DNA of 64,000 nt. It comes from Quercus robur. Taxonomy: Eukaryota; Streptophyta; Magnoliopsida; Fagales; Fagaceae. Both the position numbers and the translations under genes were made by a program. This document shows positions 10,334-23,300 of this stretch, one piece after another. The notes under the pieces were generated by a model that was not told the origin of the DNA, did not search any database, and worked only from the letters and a program-made list of their open reading frames with translations. The DNA lies in assembly GCF_932294415.1 (NCBI RefSeq), contig NC_065538.1, positions 20,730,167 to 20,794,166 of the forward strand, read 5' to 3'. Every line of letters starts with the position of its first letter. Within the stretch, counting starts at the first letter, position 1.

Positions 10334-12177
10334 TCAGTTAGTTCGAGTCTTTTGCATCAAAAACCTTTTAGATGTACCATGAGCATCGGAGTTCTTATTC
10401 ACATGGAAATGATTACCAACTCCAGGATTGGAATAAAGGTTTAAAGCCTTTATCAATTCACCAATAAGTACCATAAGATCCTGTGCTTGAGGCACAGGTA
10501 CTTTTGGTTTGTTTGCTCTTTTTGCAGCTTGCAGCTTGTAACAGTTTAGACGTATGTGTCCAAACTTTCCACAAAAGTGACAAATCCATGCAGGCTTATC
10601 TCTTGTCCTTAGATAGGGTAAGCTTCTTAGACTTAGACTCTTTCATATCAACCCTAATCTTCCTAGATCATGAAACTTCTATGGGTTTGACAACCTCACT
10701 CACAGGAGGTTTGACAGTTTCACTCACAAAGGTTCAGAAGAAGATGAAGGGACAAAGTTTGTAGAATGGGGAGCAGACATAGAGATACTTTCAACATAAC
10801 CTAAACCAGATTTGTCAGAATGAGACTTTTGAACACTCAACATTTAATCAAGTTTAGAACTAGCAGATCTAGCAATAGATAGATCAAGTTCCAAAGATTT
10901 AACTTTATCAGGCAAAAGCATATTCTCAGTTTTGACATTGTTCAAAAGTTAAGTAGCATCAAACAGTTTTACAAGCAAATTCTTCTTATCAAGCTTAAAA
11001 GATTCAATTTTCTTCAGGCCAAGTTCAACATTCATAACATCCTTTGCAACAATTTTGCAAAGTTTATTATAGGCCTCTTGAAGATCTACATCTTCAGAAA
11101 GTTCCCCATCAAAAGGGTTCTCTTCAATAGATATGCTCTCATCAACTACAACAGTAACGGTGAAAGCAATGAAGTTTCCATCCTCATCACAATCAAACTC
11201 ATTATCAGAAACTTCACCATCACTAAGGATTACCGCCATAGCCTTACCCTTAAACTTCAAATAGGTAGGACATTCAGATTTCATGTGTCCACACCCTTGA
11301 CATCCAAAACACTGAAAACCCAAATAATTATTAGAAGTTTGACCTACTTTTTCTCTAGGTTTATCATTATTGTCAACCTTAGTGGGATCATGCTTCCTAA
11401 AGTTTCTAGGTTTAGCAATGTTCGTGCCTCTTGCCTTTCTGTTACTATTCCTGAGAAAGTTTCTAAAGTTCTTGGCAAGGTAAGCAATCTCTGTAGCAAA
11501 GAGCTCATCATCAAATCCACCACCTTCAACATCATCAACTGACTTAAGAGCCATTGATTTGGATTTGGAATTTTGGGTAGATCAAACTCATAAGATTGAA
11601 GAGATCCTACAAGTTCATTAACAAGGATGGAGTCCACATCCTTGCTTTCAGTAATGGCAATCACCTTGGGTCTAAAGTCTTCAGTTAAAGATCTAAGAAC
11701 CTTCCTAACAATTTTAGGTTGATCATAGATTTCACCCAAGTTAAAAGTAGAATTAACAATATTATTCAATTTAGCATAGAATTCATCAAAAGATTCATCA
11801 TTAGACATCCTAACACTTTCAAATTTAGAAGTCAATTGCTCCAATTTATTGATTTTGACAGCCTTTGTGCCTTCATGCACAGTCTGGAGGATATTCCAAG
11901 CAGTATGAGCAACCTCAACATTAGAGATTCTCTTAAATTCCTCCATAGAAACAGCGTTAAAGATAACATTCATAGCCTAGCTATTGAACGCAGCTGCTTC
12001 TTTTTGAGAAGTTTCCCACTCACTAACAGGAGTAGTGGGCTTCTCCCATCCATATTCAACGGAGTTTCAGACTCTCTCATCAATTGATTTCAGGAATGCT
12101 TTCATCCTTACTTTCCAATAAGCATAATTATTCCCATCAAAGTAAGGAGGAATAACTAGAGAGTGTCCGTGTTTCAT
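10334..12177 (-). pseudogene. Copia-type gag of family II copy 1 (broken)
   Basis: ATG at 12177 opens the PPYFDGNNYAYWKVRMKAF signature of plant Copia gag. Stops occur soon after, then 11973-11555 is open through the UBN2 domain (AWNILQTVHEGTKAVK, DESFDEFYAKLNNIV, VLRSLTEDFRPKV). A shift near 11555 moves into the next frame, which holds a CCHC zinc knuckle (CFGCQGCGHMKSEC) and an acidic region with GELSED, then another stop near 10950. The tail can be followed by similarity to copy 2 down to a TGA at 10334. The protein would be the capsid/nucleocapsid precursor; this copy cannot make it whole. Confidence 0.8.
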
Positions 12178-12236
12178 GAAAACTAGGGTGAAGGATCAGC
12201 TCAGTGATCAAAAGATCAACAACAAGAGAGCAACCT

Positions 12237-12248
12237 GCTCTGATATCA
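12237..12248 (-). other. Primer-binding site, family II copy 1
   Basis: Reads TGATATCAGAGC on the minus strand, one change from the tRNA-Met-type TGGTATCAGAGC used by the other elements here; two bases from the LTR. Confidence 0.75.
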
Positions 12249-12250
12249 CT

Positions 12251-13101
12251 TGATAATTTTTAGATCCCTTAAAACACAATTTATTTAACCTAGGTAATTA
12301 GCCAAGTTGTTACTTAGTCCAATTTAACAAATCTAGGTTATCACAATCATAAAGATCATATCATGCAAAGCAGCGAAAAGATAAATAACACAAGATATGA
12401 TCACCCAGGAAACCAAACCGGTAAAAACTTGGGGAAGATTTGGCCTAGCTATCCTTAAGGTAAACTTGAATCGACTATCTTGAAAGAATCGAAGTTTATA
12501 AAATAAGACTTACAAGCCCCCACGCTCGACTTCTTATTACTACCAACCAGTAGAATTTATTGACACGACCATGTGCAAGCTCCGAATCCACGGACTCCTT
12601 CTTTCTTGGATTGACCACCAGATACACGAACACCCGCCTGTGTTTTCTTTAAGCTTCAATGGCAGCAACCGAGTTGATCATCAAGGTGTAGATAATATCT
12701 TCTCCTTGAAAACCCTAAGTTTGTGTAAAGGAAAGCTCCTCTAACAAGAGATTTACACAAACCGCAATATGAGCAGCACTAAAACATGGCTAAGGTTTGC
12801 CTTTTATACTTAGAACAAATTGGAAAACCCTAAAACGTTTTAAACAACTAGGACTGAGTTGGATATCTACAGAAAAAAAACATTCTGCCCAAGTTTCGAT
12901 CGATCGAGCCTAAGCTTCAATCGATCGAGCCAGGCCGAAATGTATAATGCTTTCTGCATTAACTCAATTCCAACTCTACACAAAATGTACAACTTTAAGC
13001 AAGACAAAAACACTTCTAAACACATTGTTTTGATCATGGTTTGCCAACAATACACATTAAAGTTCTAAATACATAAATATCTAAGTCTTTAGAACCTAAC
13101 A
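12251..13101 (-). repeat. 5' LTR, family II copy 1
   Basis: 851 bp, partner of 5890-6744. Plus strand starts TGATAA and ends CCTAACA, then target duplication AGCTT (13102-13106). Its predicted TATA box is TATAAAAGG on the minus strand (12808-12800). It lacks a short GATCTCAC segment present in the partner LTR. Confidence 0.9.
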
Positions 13102-13264
13102 AGCTTGTTCTTCCATATTTCATATTTGCACTTAAAACATGAATCGTAGAATTAATCCCTTCCTCTATAGCAGCTTACCTAAAAGAGACTTTCTTAAGAC
13201 GAGAAAAGCACGAAACTTATCCTCAGGTCTCTTTTTTTTTTCTTTTTTTCTTTTTTGCTTCTTG
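13102..13264 (-). pseudogene. Continuation of degenerate coding-like unit
   Basis: Starts with the right AGCTT duplication and is the other half of the unit at 5414-5889 that the family II element split. Stops in all frames; product unknown. Confidence 0.25.
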
Positions 13265-13908
13265 TTTTTTAATTTTCTATTCTTGATCATTTGCAATAGC
13301 AATAACCCAAAAATAAATAAATGAATAATCTCCTTTAATTCAAAATTAAAAGATCGTTATACCACGTAATCATGGATTTTGAAAAAAAAACAAAACTGCA
13401 TACCACATAATAGCATTCTTTGATGGGATGTTGTATTGACTTCATATTTCAAAAGCATTTGCTTCATTATAGACTTCCAGTAACCCAAATAAATGTTGAA
13501 ACTTCAGCAAAGCTCTTCCACAAAATATTCAGCAAGATAAATTGGTTCCCCCTCCTAGTGGATGTGACATTTATTCTTTATATCCTTATGCTTCATCTCA
13601 TTTTCATATATAGATATTAATTTTAAAGGAAAAAAGGTATCCCAGACTAATGTAGAATAGAATACTATGGCCTTCTTGGACTCTCACACACGCCTGAAAT
13701 CAACATGCAAAGCAAAAAGGCACTAGTAGAAATCATGGGTCTTACAGTTGGAATCGCATGAAATTTGGCAGGTTGAAGCAAAATAGCCTTTTGAGCAATA
13801 ATTATGGCCTAGCCACGAGGTACTCCCTGAAAACGGCAAATTCCTTCATTTAGGCCCTGAAAACTGTGATTTTGCCATTTATAGAAATATTTGTTTCCTT
13901 CATAATTT
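13265..13908. repeat. Tandem duplication, copy 1 (~645 bp)
   Basis: Shares its whole length with 13911-14549: the TTTTCTATTCTTGA opening, AAAAATAAATAAAT run, TATACCACG..AATCATG, CTTCATTATAGACTTCCA, ATCATGGG(T/C)CTT and the AATATTTGTTTCCTT ending. Several percent divergence, so not recent. Confidence 0.8.
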
Positions 13909-13910
13909 TT

Positions 13911-14549
13911 TTTTTTAATTTTCTATTCTTGACAATTTGCAAAATCAATAAACCAAAAATAAATAAATAAATAAATAACCTCTTTTAATTCAAAGATCTT
14001 TATACCACGCAATCATGAATTTTGAATAAAACAAAATTGCATACCACATAATCGTATTCTTTAATGGAACGCTGTATTGACTTAATATTTCACAAGTGTC
14101 TGCTTCATTATAGACTTCCAATCACCCAAAAAATTATGGAAACTTTAGCAAAGCTCTTCCGCAAAATATTAAGCAAGATGAATTGGTCCCCCCTCCCAGT
14201 GGACGTGACATTTATTCTATCCTTATGCTTCATCTCATTTTCATATACATTTATTAATTTTAAAGGAAAAAATGTATCTCTTAGTGATGTAGAACATATC
14301 GCCATGGCCTTCCTAGACTCTCACACGTGCTTGAAATCAACTCGCAAGGCAAAAAGGCACTAGTAAAAATCATGGGCCTTGGAGTTGGAATCGGATGAAA
14401 TTTGGCAAGCAGGAGCAAAACGGCCTTCTAAGCAATAATCGTGGCTTAGCCATGTGGTACCCCCTGAAAACTGTGAATTCTTTCATTTAGGCCCCGAAAA
14501 TTGTGATTTTGCTGTTTATAGTAATATTTGTTTCCTTAATAACTTTTTA
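13911..14549. repeat. Tandem duplication, copy 2 (~640 bp)
   Basis: Second unit of the pair. A sub-part (about 14080-14210) is also distantly similar to 5600-5770. ORF-like stretches in both copies differ in frame and carry stops, so I do not call a gene. Confidence 0.8.
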
Positions 14550-14639
14550 TTCAAAAGTCAAAATAAAGTCTCGCTTATTTTTGGACGACCTTTAAGGTCA
14601 ATAGTTTATGATTCTACATTTAACTCAATTTTGCCATTT

Positions 14640-14876
14640 CAATATTTTTTTCCTCAGTATTTATATGCTTTGTAACTGTCATAGGCAAATTAGATTATTA
14701 TCAATAAACACAGATTTTTATCAAATTCTTTCTCTGGTGGATTCCGGTTTTTTTCTCTTTGTGGATTCGTGGAAACCCCTCATGGATTCGAGGTTTACTA
14801 CTAGAAGCTAATAGTCTAGTTTCTGCTCCATCAAGAGAGCATCAGTATATGCTTTATCTAGGCTTCTACGACATCA
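14640..14876 (+). repeat. 3' end of a Ty3/Gypsy-type LTR
   Basis: Sequence ending CTACGACATCA directly before a primer site and a gag relic. The left LTR boundary cannot be fixed. TTGTGGATTCGTGG/ATGGATTCGAGG repeats are typical of LTR leader DNA. Confidence 0.5.
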
Positions 14877-14878
14877 AT

Positions 14879-14890
14879 TGGTATCAGAGC
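14879..14890 (+). other. Primer-binding site of Gypsy-type relic
   Basis: TGGTATCAGAGC, complementary to tRNA-Met, two bases after the LTR end CATCA. Confidence 0.7.
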
Positions 14891-14925
14891 CTTGATTTAC
14901 CCTAGTCTAATGGCTAACTAGTGAG

Positions 14926-16008
14926 ATGGTGACCACCACAACAATAACAGCAATGAGGATGTCAACAACCCAGTCCTCACTAGGACTGAGTTCCTTGATT
15001 TTCACATTGATAATCAATAGTTTCATGATTCAACCCAACAAACTCTGGACCAGATTCAAGAAGCGCTTGCCACCCTACTTAACCGAAACCCTAATCGTGA
15101 TGACAAAGAGTAATGTGATAACCGATTGCATGACCCTCCCCATCACAGTCCAAATTAGAATAGGCAGCAAGACTACAATGAAGAGAATGGTGAGGATGAG
15201 GAGTATGCAGAGAGAGTCCTTGGGAATCATTGTGGTCCTGTGAGGTATAATAGCCAAGATTATCAGGAGTAAAGGGACTATCAGATGAAAGTAGAGTTAT
15301 GATCCTTTAGAGCACTCTCATCAGGTATGCCAAATGCCAAATATTTGACATTTGGCGCACCAAACATCAAAAACCAACCCTCATCAGCTGTTCCAAATCT
15401 CAAAAAATTTGACACATATCTACAGTACCATCTCAAATATGAGACGGTACAGACATCAATGCCAAACACTGTTTGGCCTATTTAATTCGTTTTTTCTCTC
15501 TCCTCCTATCATTTGTCTCTCTCCATCTGCAACAGATCTCTCTCTGTGTCTGGCATTCTCATCACCGTCTCGCCATGCCGTCTCACCACACCGTCTCGCC
15601 ACGTCGATCTTGCCATCGTCAATCTCACCACGCCGAGAGACAGAGACCACCTAGGCTCGCCACTGATCACTGACCCAATTTGCGATGAAGAGGAACTCCA
15701 ATGTGAAGGACACGATGGCTGGAAGTGAAAACTTCCATCAGCAACGGCGACGGAGGTGGTTGTATTGATCTGATTTTCGCTCTTGAAAGGTAACAAACAC
15801 TGAAGGAGGAAAGAAAAAAAAATGTCTTGGTGTATGTCCGATTCAATTTATAATTTTAGTGTAAATTGTAATTAATTTTATAATTGATTTGGTGGATTTG
15901 GGATGTGGGTTTTTTTAATTTGGTGGATGTGGGTTTGCGCCGGTGGTGGGTATGGGAAGTGGGTTTGTTTGGTTTGGTAGATGTGGTTTTGTGCCGATCT
16001 CTCTGGTT

Positions 16009-16047
<39 letters not shown>

Positions 16048-16730
16048 AGGTGGAGTTGGTGGATGTGGGTTTGTGCCAGTGGTGGCTATTGGTGTTGTTG
16101 CGGCAATGGTTATTGGTGGTCATTGTTGCAGCAGTGGTGGTTGTGCTGTTGTTGTTGTTAACAATGATGATGATAGGGAGAAGTTAATATATTATTTTAA
16201 TGTGTAGTAAATATTATTTTAATGTATAGAATTGAAGTATAAAACATCTGATAAATGAGATGTTGTAAAATGATGTGCTAAAATGATAAAGTAGGTTTTT
16301 GGTGTGTCAAAATGGCATTTTTTGTGAGAGAGCTGATGAGAATGCTCTTAATGGCAATGTCTCCACTGAAGAGTATCTGGATTGGGTTAGTAAGGTGGAG
16401 AAATCTTTCGATTATATGGGTACTGTAGATGATAAACAGGTGTGTTTGGTGGCTTACAAATTGAAGGGAGGAGCATCTGCCTAGTGGGATCGTGTTCAAT
16501 TAAACCATACCCATGAACGAAAGCTTTCAATACGATTATGGAGGAGGATGAAGAGATTAATGACAGATCAATTCTTACCACCAAATTACCAACAAGAATT
16601 GTTTAGACAGTACTAGGATTGCAGGCAAGGTATTGGGACAGTTAATGAGTAAATGGAAGAATTTAACAGGTTAGCAAATCGTAATGATTTAGAGGAAACT
16701 GAAGATCAATGGGAGTCTAATACTCAAATT
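14926..16730 (+). pseudogene. Ty3/Gypsy gag relic, split by a transposon
   Basis: The left piece (14926-15306) has TLDQIQEALATLLNRNPNRD in one frame and shifts elsewhere. The right piece (16348-16730) carries the Retrotrans_gag-type core: EEYLDWVSKVEKSFDYM, VAYKLKGGASA then a stop where Trp is expected, RRMKRLMTDQFLPPNYQQ, EEFNRLANRNDLEETE. At least three in-frame stops. The Harbinger-like element at 15310-16347 sits between the two pieces with a TTA target duplication. No downstream zinc knuckle or pol was found. Confidence 0.7.
15310..16347. mobile_element. Harbinger-like non-autonomous element (copy 1)
   Basis: 1038 bp with terminal inverted repeats GAGCACTCTCATCAG and (reverse) GAGCATTCTCATCAG, flanked by TTA at 15307-15309 and 16348-16350. 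A 3-bp TWA duplication fits PIF/Harbinger. Interior: CT-rich left half, poly-T run at about 16013-16046, GT/GG-rich right half. Same family as 27296-28387, 29211-30207 and the split copy at 33569. No transposase. Confidence 0.8.
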
Positions 16731-17568
16731 TCTTTCTTTTGCATGTTATTTACAATCTCAACAATCAATATGAAAATACCTTGTAAATTAATCAATGAGA
16801 TGAAATCCGTGAAGCACTTATCAAATTCCCCCTGGCCCCCACCCCTAAGAAATTATTCTTTGGCCTTCAACTACTTTTACTAGTATGCCTCCATAATTAG
16901 TTGATTAATTTTAATCTCTTACATGAGAAAAATACACGTAAGAAGTATATTTTAGATAAAATATTTAGACTCACATATTTATGTGTAATTACAATATGCA
17001 ACTAACGCCATAGCTTGAACTATTTTTCTTATACCTTCAAGCACTTTTTTTAGGGTGTTTCAAATGTTTGCTTCTAATGATAACTCTTTATCATCAGATC
17101 AAGATACCAATCAGTTGGTGGTGTAGACGGGGATTAAATCCCAGATATTTTATTTAACCATAAGAGATATTACTAGTTGAGCTAATTAAACCTACTACCC
17201 TCCAATACTTTGTGCATAAAAGTGTACCAATATAATTAATTAAATAGAAAATGAATATGATATTATATTGTAATTGGATAAATTACAAAATTAGTCCCTA
17301 TCCTTTGCACCATATTTTAATTTGGTTTCTAACCTTTTAATTGTGTCAATTTGGTCATTAATGTTTTTAATACTGTGTCAATTTAGTCTATATCGTTATC
17401 CCTTGAATGAAAAAAACTGATGTGCCAAACATAACAATAAAAAAATTATTTTTCATGTCACATCAACTACTATCTAGACTACCCTATCAGCATAACTTAA
17501 AAAATAAAAAATAAAGGAGATATTGTGACTAACAGCACGTCCAAAATAAAATGATAGTTCCTTCTCAA

Positions 17569-17606
<38 letters not shown>

Positions 17607-20039
17607 TAATTAAAATTTTATATAACATTTTAAAATGTCACATCAATATTTAAATGAAAATTTTCAAATAACCAAAATTTTTCATATTCTTTATACTTTC
17701 TTTTAATTTTTTTCTTGCACTTTCTCGATAATCAAACATATCTACGTTCAAAAAGATCCAAAAAGAAAAATTAATTCACTTTTTTTTTTTTTTTATAATA
17801 TGAAGAACTTTTAATGAACCAGAGAACTTAAGAGGAGACCATATTAGAACCATGGCAAACGTCTTGTAAGAAAACGTTAGCAAAAGCTTGGGGGCTTGAA
17901 CTTAAATCAAAAGAAAGAAGGGAAAAAAAAAAAAAAAAAAAAACTATTCTTCAAAGATCACCTAGCCACACATGAGGAGATTTATTAGCTTCCTATACAA
18001 ACCCAATTGAAAATACATACACTGAAAACCTTTGCTAGATTACAAACTATATAGCTCCAGCTTGAACTCCTCAATGGACAACTCTGACCCAACCCCAAAA
18101 TAGGCTCTGTGCAAGCTTTAGAATCACTTTCAATAATTTTTTTTTTTTTTTTTTTTAAGAATCAAATTGACCCAAACCCAAATCTCTCTCTCTTTCTCTC
18201 TCACTCTCATATCGACCAAAACCCAGATTGGTTCCCACCACCTTCCGAGAAGCTTTTAGATCTCCCATGGTAGACTCGTTGGAGACTGACACATATGGAA
18301 TGCTCGATTTCGGCTTGGACTATGATTGAGTTGTAACTTGTTTGTTTTGGATTATTTTTAAAGAATCTTAAGCTTCCTTGAAACTTGCTGAGTTTTGGGG
18401 TTTCAACCACCGTATGCAGTACACTAGTACTCCAAAATGGGTCGTAGTTGGCTTGAGGAGATTGGGTTGGCTATATGGATTTGATTGGATTTCAACCACC
18501 TACATTGGTGTTTTCATTTCAAATCAATCGAAGATCTTTGTTTTTTTTAGAGTTGTGGGTTTGATTTTGAATGTGAATGTTTGAATATGTTTTCAATTCA
18601 GTATGTGAAGGTTACATTTACGTCAACTCAATCAAAATTTGTAAGGGTTGATTTTTGTAGGATTTGATTTCAGAGTGTGGTTGGATGCCAAGAAATTGAA
18701 AGGAAAAAAAATGCATATTAAGAAATTTTTTTTCTTTTTCTTTAAAATTTTAGAAAGGGAGATTAATATTTAACTTAATTATGATGTTGATATGGCAATC
18801 CAAATGGAAGTCTATGTGGCAAAAAAAAAAAAAAAAAATTGGCTATTAGCCACATTAGTATTTTCCATTAATTACTTAATGGTAGAAACTATTTTAAAAC
18901 AGTATTTAAAGGTTAAAGATCAAATTAACATACCACCACACACCCTTGATGTTGTGGTCATTCTACAAGTATAAAAACTTGTGGGGTGTGGGGGGGTAAG
19001 GCCGAGGTTTAAGTCTGATTGATAGGTCTTTAGACCCAAAGCACGTAAATTTAGATACATATGTGATTTTATAATTTCATGATTTGGGTAGTCAAAATTT
19101 ATGTGCTATAGGAGTGAAGATCTGTCAATTATTAATGAAACGTGGTACTTTTTTTACCATGGAACTTGGAAAACCCTTGTTCCATTTTTTCTTTCAACTC
19201 AGAATTTTGAACGATTGGATCAAGGTCCACAAAATTTTCAGCAAGATCAGTCGGTCAAGACTAGGGGTGGCAAATGGGCAGGTTGGATCATAAATAGGTT
19301 GGGTGTGTAATTACCAAAATGCCCTTAAATACCCAAAATAACCCAAATACCCCCTACACTTCCAAAATTACCAATATACCCTTGGACATCCAAAATTATC
19401 AAAATACCCCTAGAAATGTATTTAGGTGTACAACGTTTAGATTCATAAAATTTGATAGCTTCCATGTTTTGCAAATTCTTTTAATTCTATTCAAGGTAGC
19501 ACTGCATGCTTTTTTTTTTTTTGAGAAAGAGGTAGCACTGCATGCTAGTGAACCTAGACTACGTACCTTTTATTTTCGGAAGCCGAAACAGTAAAACTTA
19601 TATGGATTTTAAGACCCAACCTCCAATTAACTCAGTGTCACATTTGATAGTCATCACTCACTCATCACAATAACTCTCAAAGGACTTCAAAGTTCTGAAA
19701 AGTGACATTAATTTGCCAAGCCAATGACACCATTGAAAGGTGCATCAATCTGATCAAGCCTATGGCTGAGATAGCATCTCAACTGGATGAAAATATAGAT
19801 TCATAATTCAGCTGGTTTGGTAGATGGTCTCAAAGAAACAAATCCAAAAGCAATTAAACAACACAATTGACACTCAAACAGAATTTATTACTTAAAAAAA
19901 AAGACTTTGAAGGCAAATCAAAATCTGAAATTCAAAGGAAAATAACTCAGAATGCACACAAAATCTGAATCTTATTGCAAGCAAATCAATTTGAAAACAA
20001 GGCCACACCAAAAAAAAAAAAAAATTGCAGAGTCATCAA
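16731..20039. other. Gene-poor DNA downstream of PERK
   Basis: No supported gene. Holds an AAT microsatellite, poly-A/T runs (17923-17942, 18139-18157, 18820-18838), a CT-rich stretch at 18184-18210, and a faint inverted similarity between 17293-17360 and 18880-18960 that could be the ends of a degraded inverted-repeat element. A short ACCAAAATGCCCTTAAATACCC-like run repeats imperfectly at 19312-19412. Confidence 0.5.
17570..17605. repeat. AAT microsatellite
   Basis: About eleven TAA/AAT units with one interruption near the right end. Confidence 0.9.
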
Positions 20040-20392
20040 CAGAAATAATTTTTTCAATTACATTCCCCACTGAAACCAAAGCAGATAACAACAATATGAA
20101 AGACCTACAACACTGATCCACACAAATAAGCAAAGGACAAGTGCCCATCAATCTCTGCAAGTATCTAATGACACACATACATTAAAAAAACAAACTTTAA
20201 GAAATAATATGGTACTGGATATCTAAGAGTTAAAATTAAGCTTAAGTAGAATGATAAGTGTAACTCAATGGAGCAGGACAGGAAAGCAGGTGAATGTGCA
20301 AGCTAGGAAATTGGAATCATCAAGCAGAAGGTTACACCAAAATCTGAGGCATCATTTTTAATTTTCCCCAATTCCATCGCTTGGATATTTTT

Positions 20393-23300
20393 TTAGCTTT
20401 CACTGCTTGAGACAGATTGGTGCAAAGCTGAGTCGTTGCTAGGTCCGCTGCATTCACTAGAGCCTTGGTCGTGGCTTATTGGTACCATCTTTCTGAATTT
20501 CTTTAAGTCCTTATATTGATCATTATCATAATCTATGTTTCCAGCTGTCCCAAGGGAGATTTCCTCATTTAGATCATCCAGAGAAAGATAACCTTCCAAA
20601 GCTCTAACTATCTGCTTACCATGCAAGAATGGTAGTAGGGTTATATACTGCGTCATGAAAAATGATTACAGATACATGCCATTACAAAGTATAACGTCTT
20701 AATTTCAAACAGTTTCAAAATCATTTTAGCATTTGAATAGTAAAATTGGAAAATCTAAATTCCTATATACTCAATCTTTCGAACATTAAAAGTTCAATAA
20801 CCTGCCAAAACAGCGCAAAATATTGGAACCATATATTTTACAAAATAATCACAAATAATAATTAGTAACAAACAAGACAATAGGCTTTACAATTCACAAA
20901 CTTTGGGGAAAGGAGGTTTATCTATAATTTTGGATTTAACTTCTTCTTCTTTTTTTTTTTTTTTTTTTTTTGGAGAAATGGATTTGATATATTAGACAAA
21001 GAGAACTAAATATTTCAATAATAAAATTGGTAGAATTACCTGGCTCATTCTTGGCCTAGACCGGGCCATATGACGGATGCAAGCAGCAGCACAAGCAACC
21101 ATTCGAGCCAATTCAGTAGGTTCATAATCATTCTGCAACCTTGGATCAACAACAGCTTCAAAGTTGCCATGTTTTAAAGCATGCGCGAGCAATGGCCTTC
21201 CCTAAAATTCCATAACAGTAAAGGTTAACTTTTCCATGTTACTCAACCTTTGCTATTAAGAATTCAACATCTTGCAAGAGGAAAAATAAATGGAAGTTAT
21301 AAGATGACTCAAAATAGAAAGATAGGGACTAGATTTCATTCTAGCTTAATGAGACCCTTAAATCCAGAAAGAAAATCTGGAACCCACCAAAAAAAAATGA
21401 GAAAGCCTCTCTAGAAAATATAACTGATATTCAGAAATATAAAGTTTTGTTTTACATATAAAAGACCGATTCAAGGCTCCAAAAAAACTTATTTTACAAA
21501 TAAAAATATTCTTAAACTGATTCTAATTGATCCTTTACCATAATATAACTCTAATTTGACTAGGAAAGCCTTAAAAAAACTTAAAATCAAGAAAATAAAA
21601 TCCTAGATGCTCAAATAACAAAATTACTGTTAGGTTCTAAAGACTTATGATTTTAATGTATTTAGAACTCTAATGTGTATTGTTAGCAAACCATGATCAA
21701 AACAAAATGTTTAGTCGTGTTTAGACTTGCTCAAAGTTGATTCATTTATGTAAAGTTGGAATAAGCTGATGCAGAATTTATTTATGCTTCTCGGCCCGTT
21801 TCGATCGATCGAAGCTTAGGCTTGATCAATCGAAAATCGGGTCAGATGTGTTTTCTGCAGAATTCCAACTCAGCCCTAGTTTGTTTTAAAATGTTTAGGG
21901 TTTTCTAATTTGCCCTAAATATAAAAGGCAAACCCTAGCCACATTTTAATGCTGCTCATATTGCTGTTTGTGTAAATCTCTTGTGAGATCTGTGAGAAGC
22001 TTTCCTTTACACAAGTTTATGATTATCAAGAAGAAGATTTCTTCAAGAGCTTGATGATTATTCAATTGCTGCCATAAGAACTTAAAGAAACACAAGCAGG
22101 TGTGCTTGTACTTGTTGGAGAATCCAAGAAATAAGAAGTTCATGGTTTCAGAGCTTGCACGTGGTCGTGTCAGTAAGTTTCTACTGGTGGGTAGCAATAG
22201 GATGTTAGTGGTTTAAGTCCTATTGAATAATTTCGATTCTTTCATAGTGGATTCAGGTTTACCTTGAGGATAGTTAGGTTAAATCATTCCCAAGTTTTTA
22301 CCGGTTTGGTTTCTTGGGTGATCATATCATTGTCTTATTTATCTTTCTGCTGCTTTGCATGATATGATTGTTTTGATTGTGATAACCTAGATTTGTTAAT
22401 TTAGACTAAGTAACAACTTGGCTAATTACCTAGGTTAATCCTATTGTGTTTTTAAAGAGTCTAAAAACCATTCAATTACAACCAAAAAATCATAAATTAG
22501 TAAATTATAAAAATTAAATCTCATATCTTGTTCTAAATCATAAGTGCCTATACTAAATGAAGATACACTTAGAATTATTATCCAACTATCTAGTACAAAA
22601 ACAATTCAACTCGACGAATTACTATGCATCTATTTGTAGTAGGTAGTAGGTACCCTCAAATTCTTTTCATTACTTCTTTTAAGAACCATATTTAAATGTA
22701 TTTTCTAACAAATCGCTATACAAGAGTTATTTTTTTATTTTTTAAAGACCACCTGATACTGGCAAGACAAATGCAGACAGGCACACATAGATACAAACAC
22801 GCAGAATAGGACCGTAAAAAAGAATAATGAAACATTAGGAACTACTACTTTGAAATGGTACACACCCACTCAACCATGCTATCATTAGGGAAGGATTGAG
22901 TTTTATTGAAAGGCCGGAGTCCAGTAATCAACTCCAAAAGCACAACCCCAAAAGAGAAGACATCTGACTTATCTGTGAGCTGTCCACTACTGGCATACTC
23001 CGGAGCCAAGTAACTGCATTTGATGAATACAACATCATTTCAAGACATTCAGAAGCAATTAATACAAAATTTTTTAATTAGAAATGAAGTAGCCAAGCTA
23101 TCATTGCTTAATAGAATTTAGACTGCTTCAGAACTAATTAAACATCATGGCAGCACCTTAGCATTGTCTAAAGAACACAGAGAAATGGAGCTTACCCAAA
23201 AGTTCCCATTACCCGAGTTGAGATGTGAGTCATAGTATCTACTAGAAACTTAGCGAGCCCGAAATCTGAAACCTGAATGAAAGCCCAAAATCTTGTCATA

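Larger units (their letters stand above)
5890..13101 (-). mobile_element. Full-length family II LTR retroelement, copy 1
   Basis: A 7.2-kb element on the minus strand with two LTRs of ~850 bp, TG/CA ends, primer site, polypurine tract and exact target duplication. In element order: 5' LTR (13101-12251), primer site, gag (12177-10334), long non-coding part with a poly-A run, ORF2 (8349-7261), polypurine tract, 3' LTR (6744-5890). No protease, integrase, reverse transcriptase or RNase H motifs were seen, so it is non-autonomous. LTRs are similar but clearly diverged by eye. Confidence 0.92.

Noticed and set aside
11078..11542. Plus-strand 154-codon frame
   Set aside because: Antisense shadow of family II gag; the same shadow recurs at 56068-56532 opposite copy 2 gag.
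15352..15796. Cluster of overlapping frames on both strands
   Set aside because: CT-rich interior of a Harbinger-like element; no frame has coding features or family motifs.
18180..18410. Possible small gene near the CT-rich stretch
   Set aside because: Only short frames with no motif, no splice support and low-complexity sequence.
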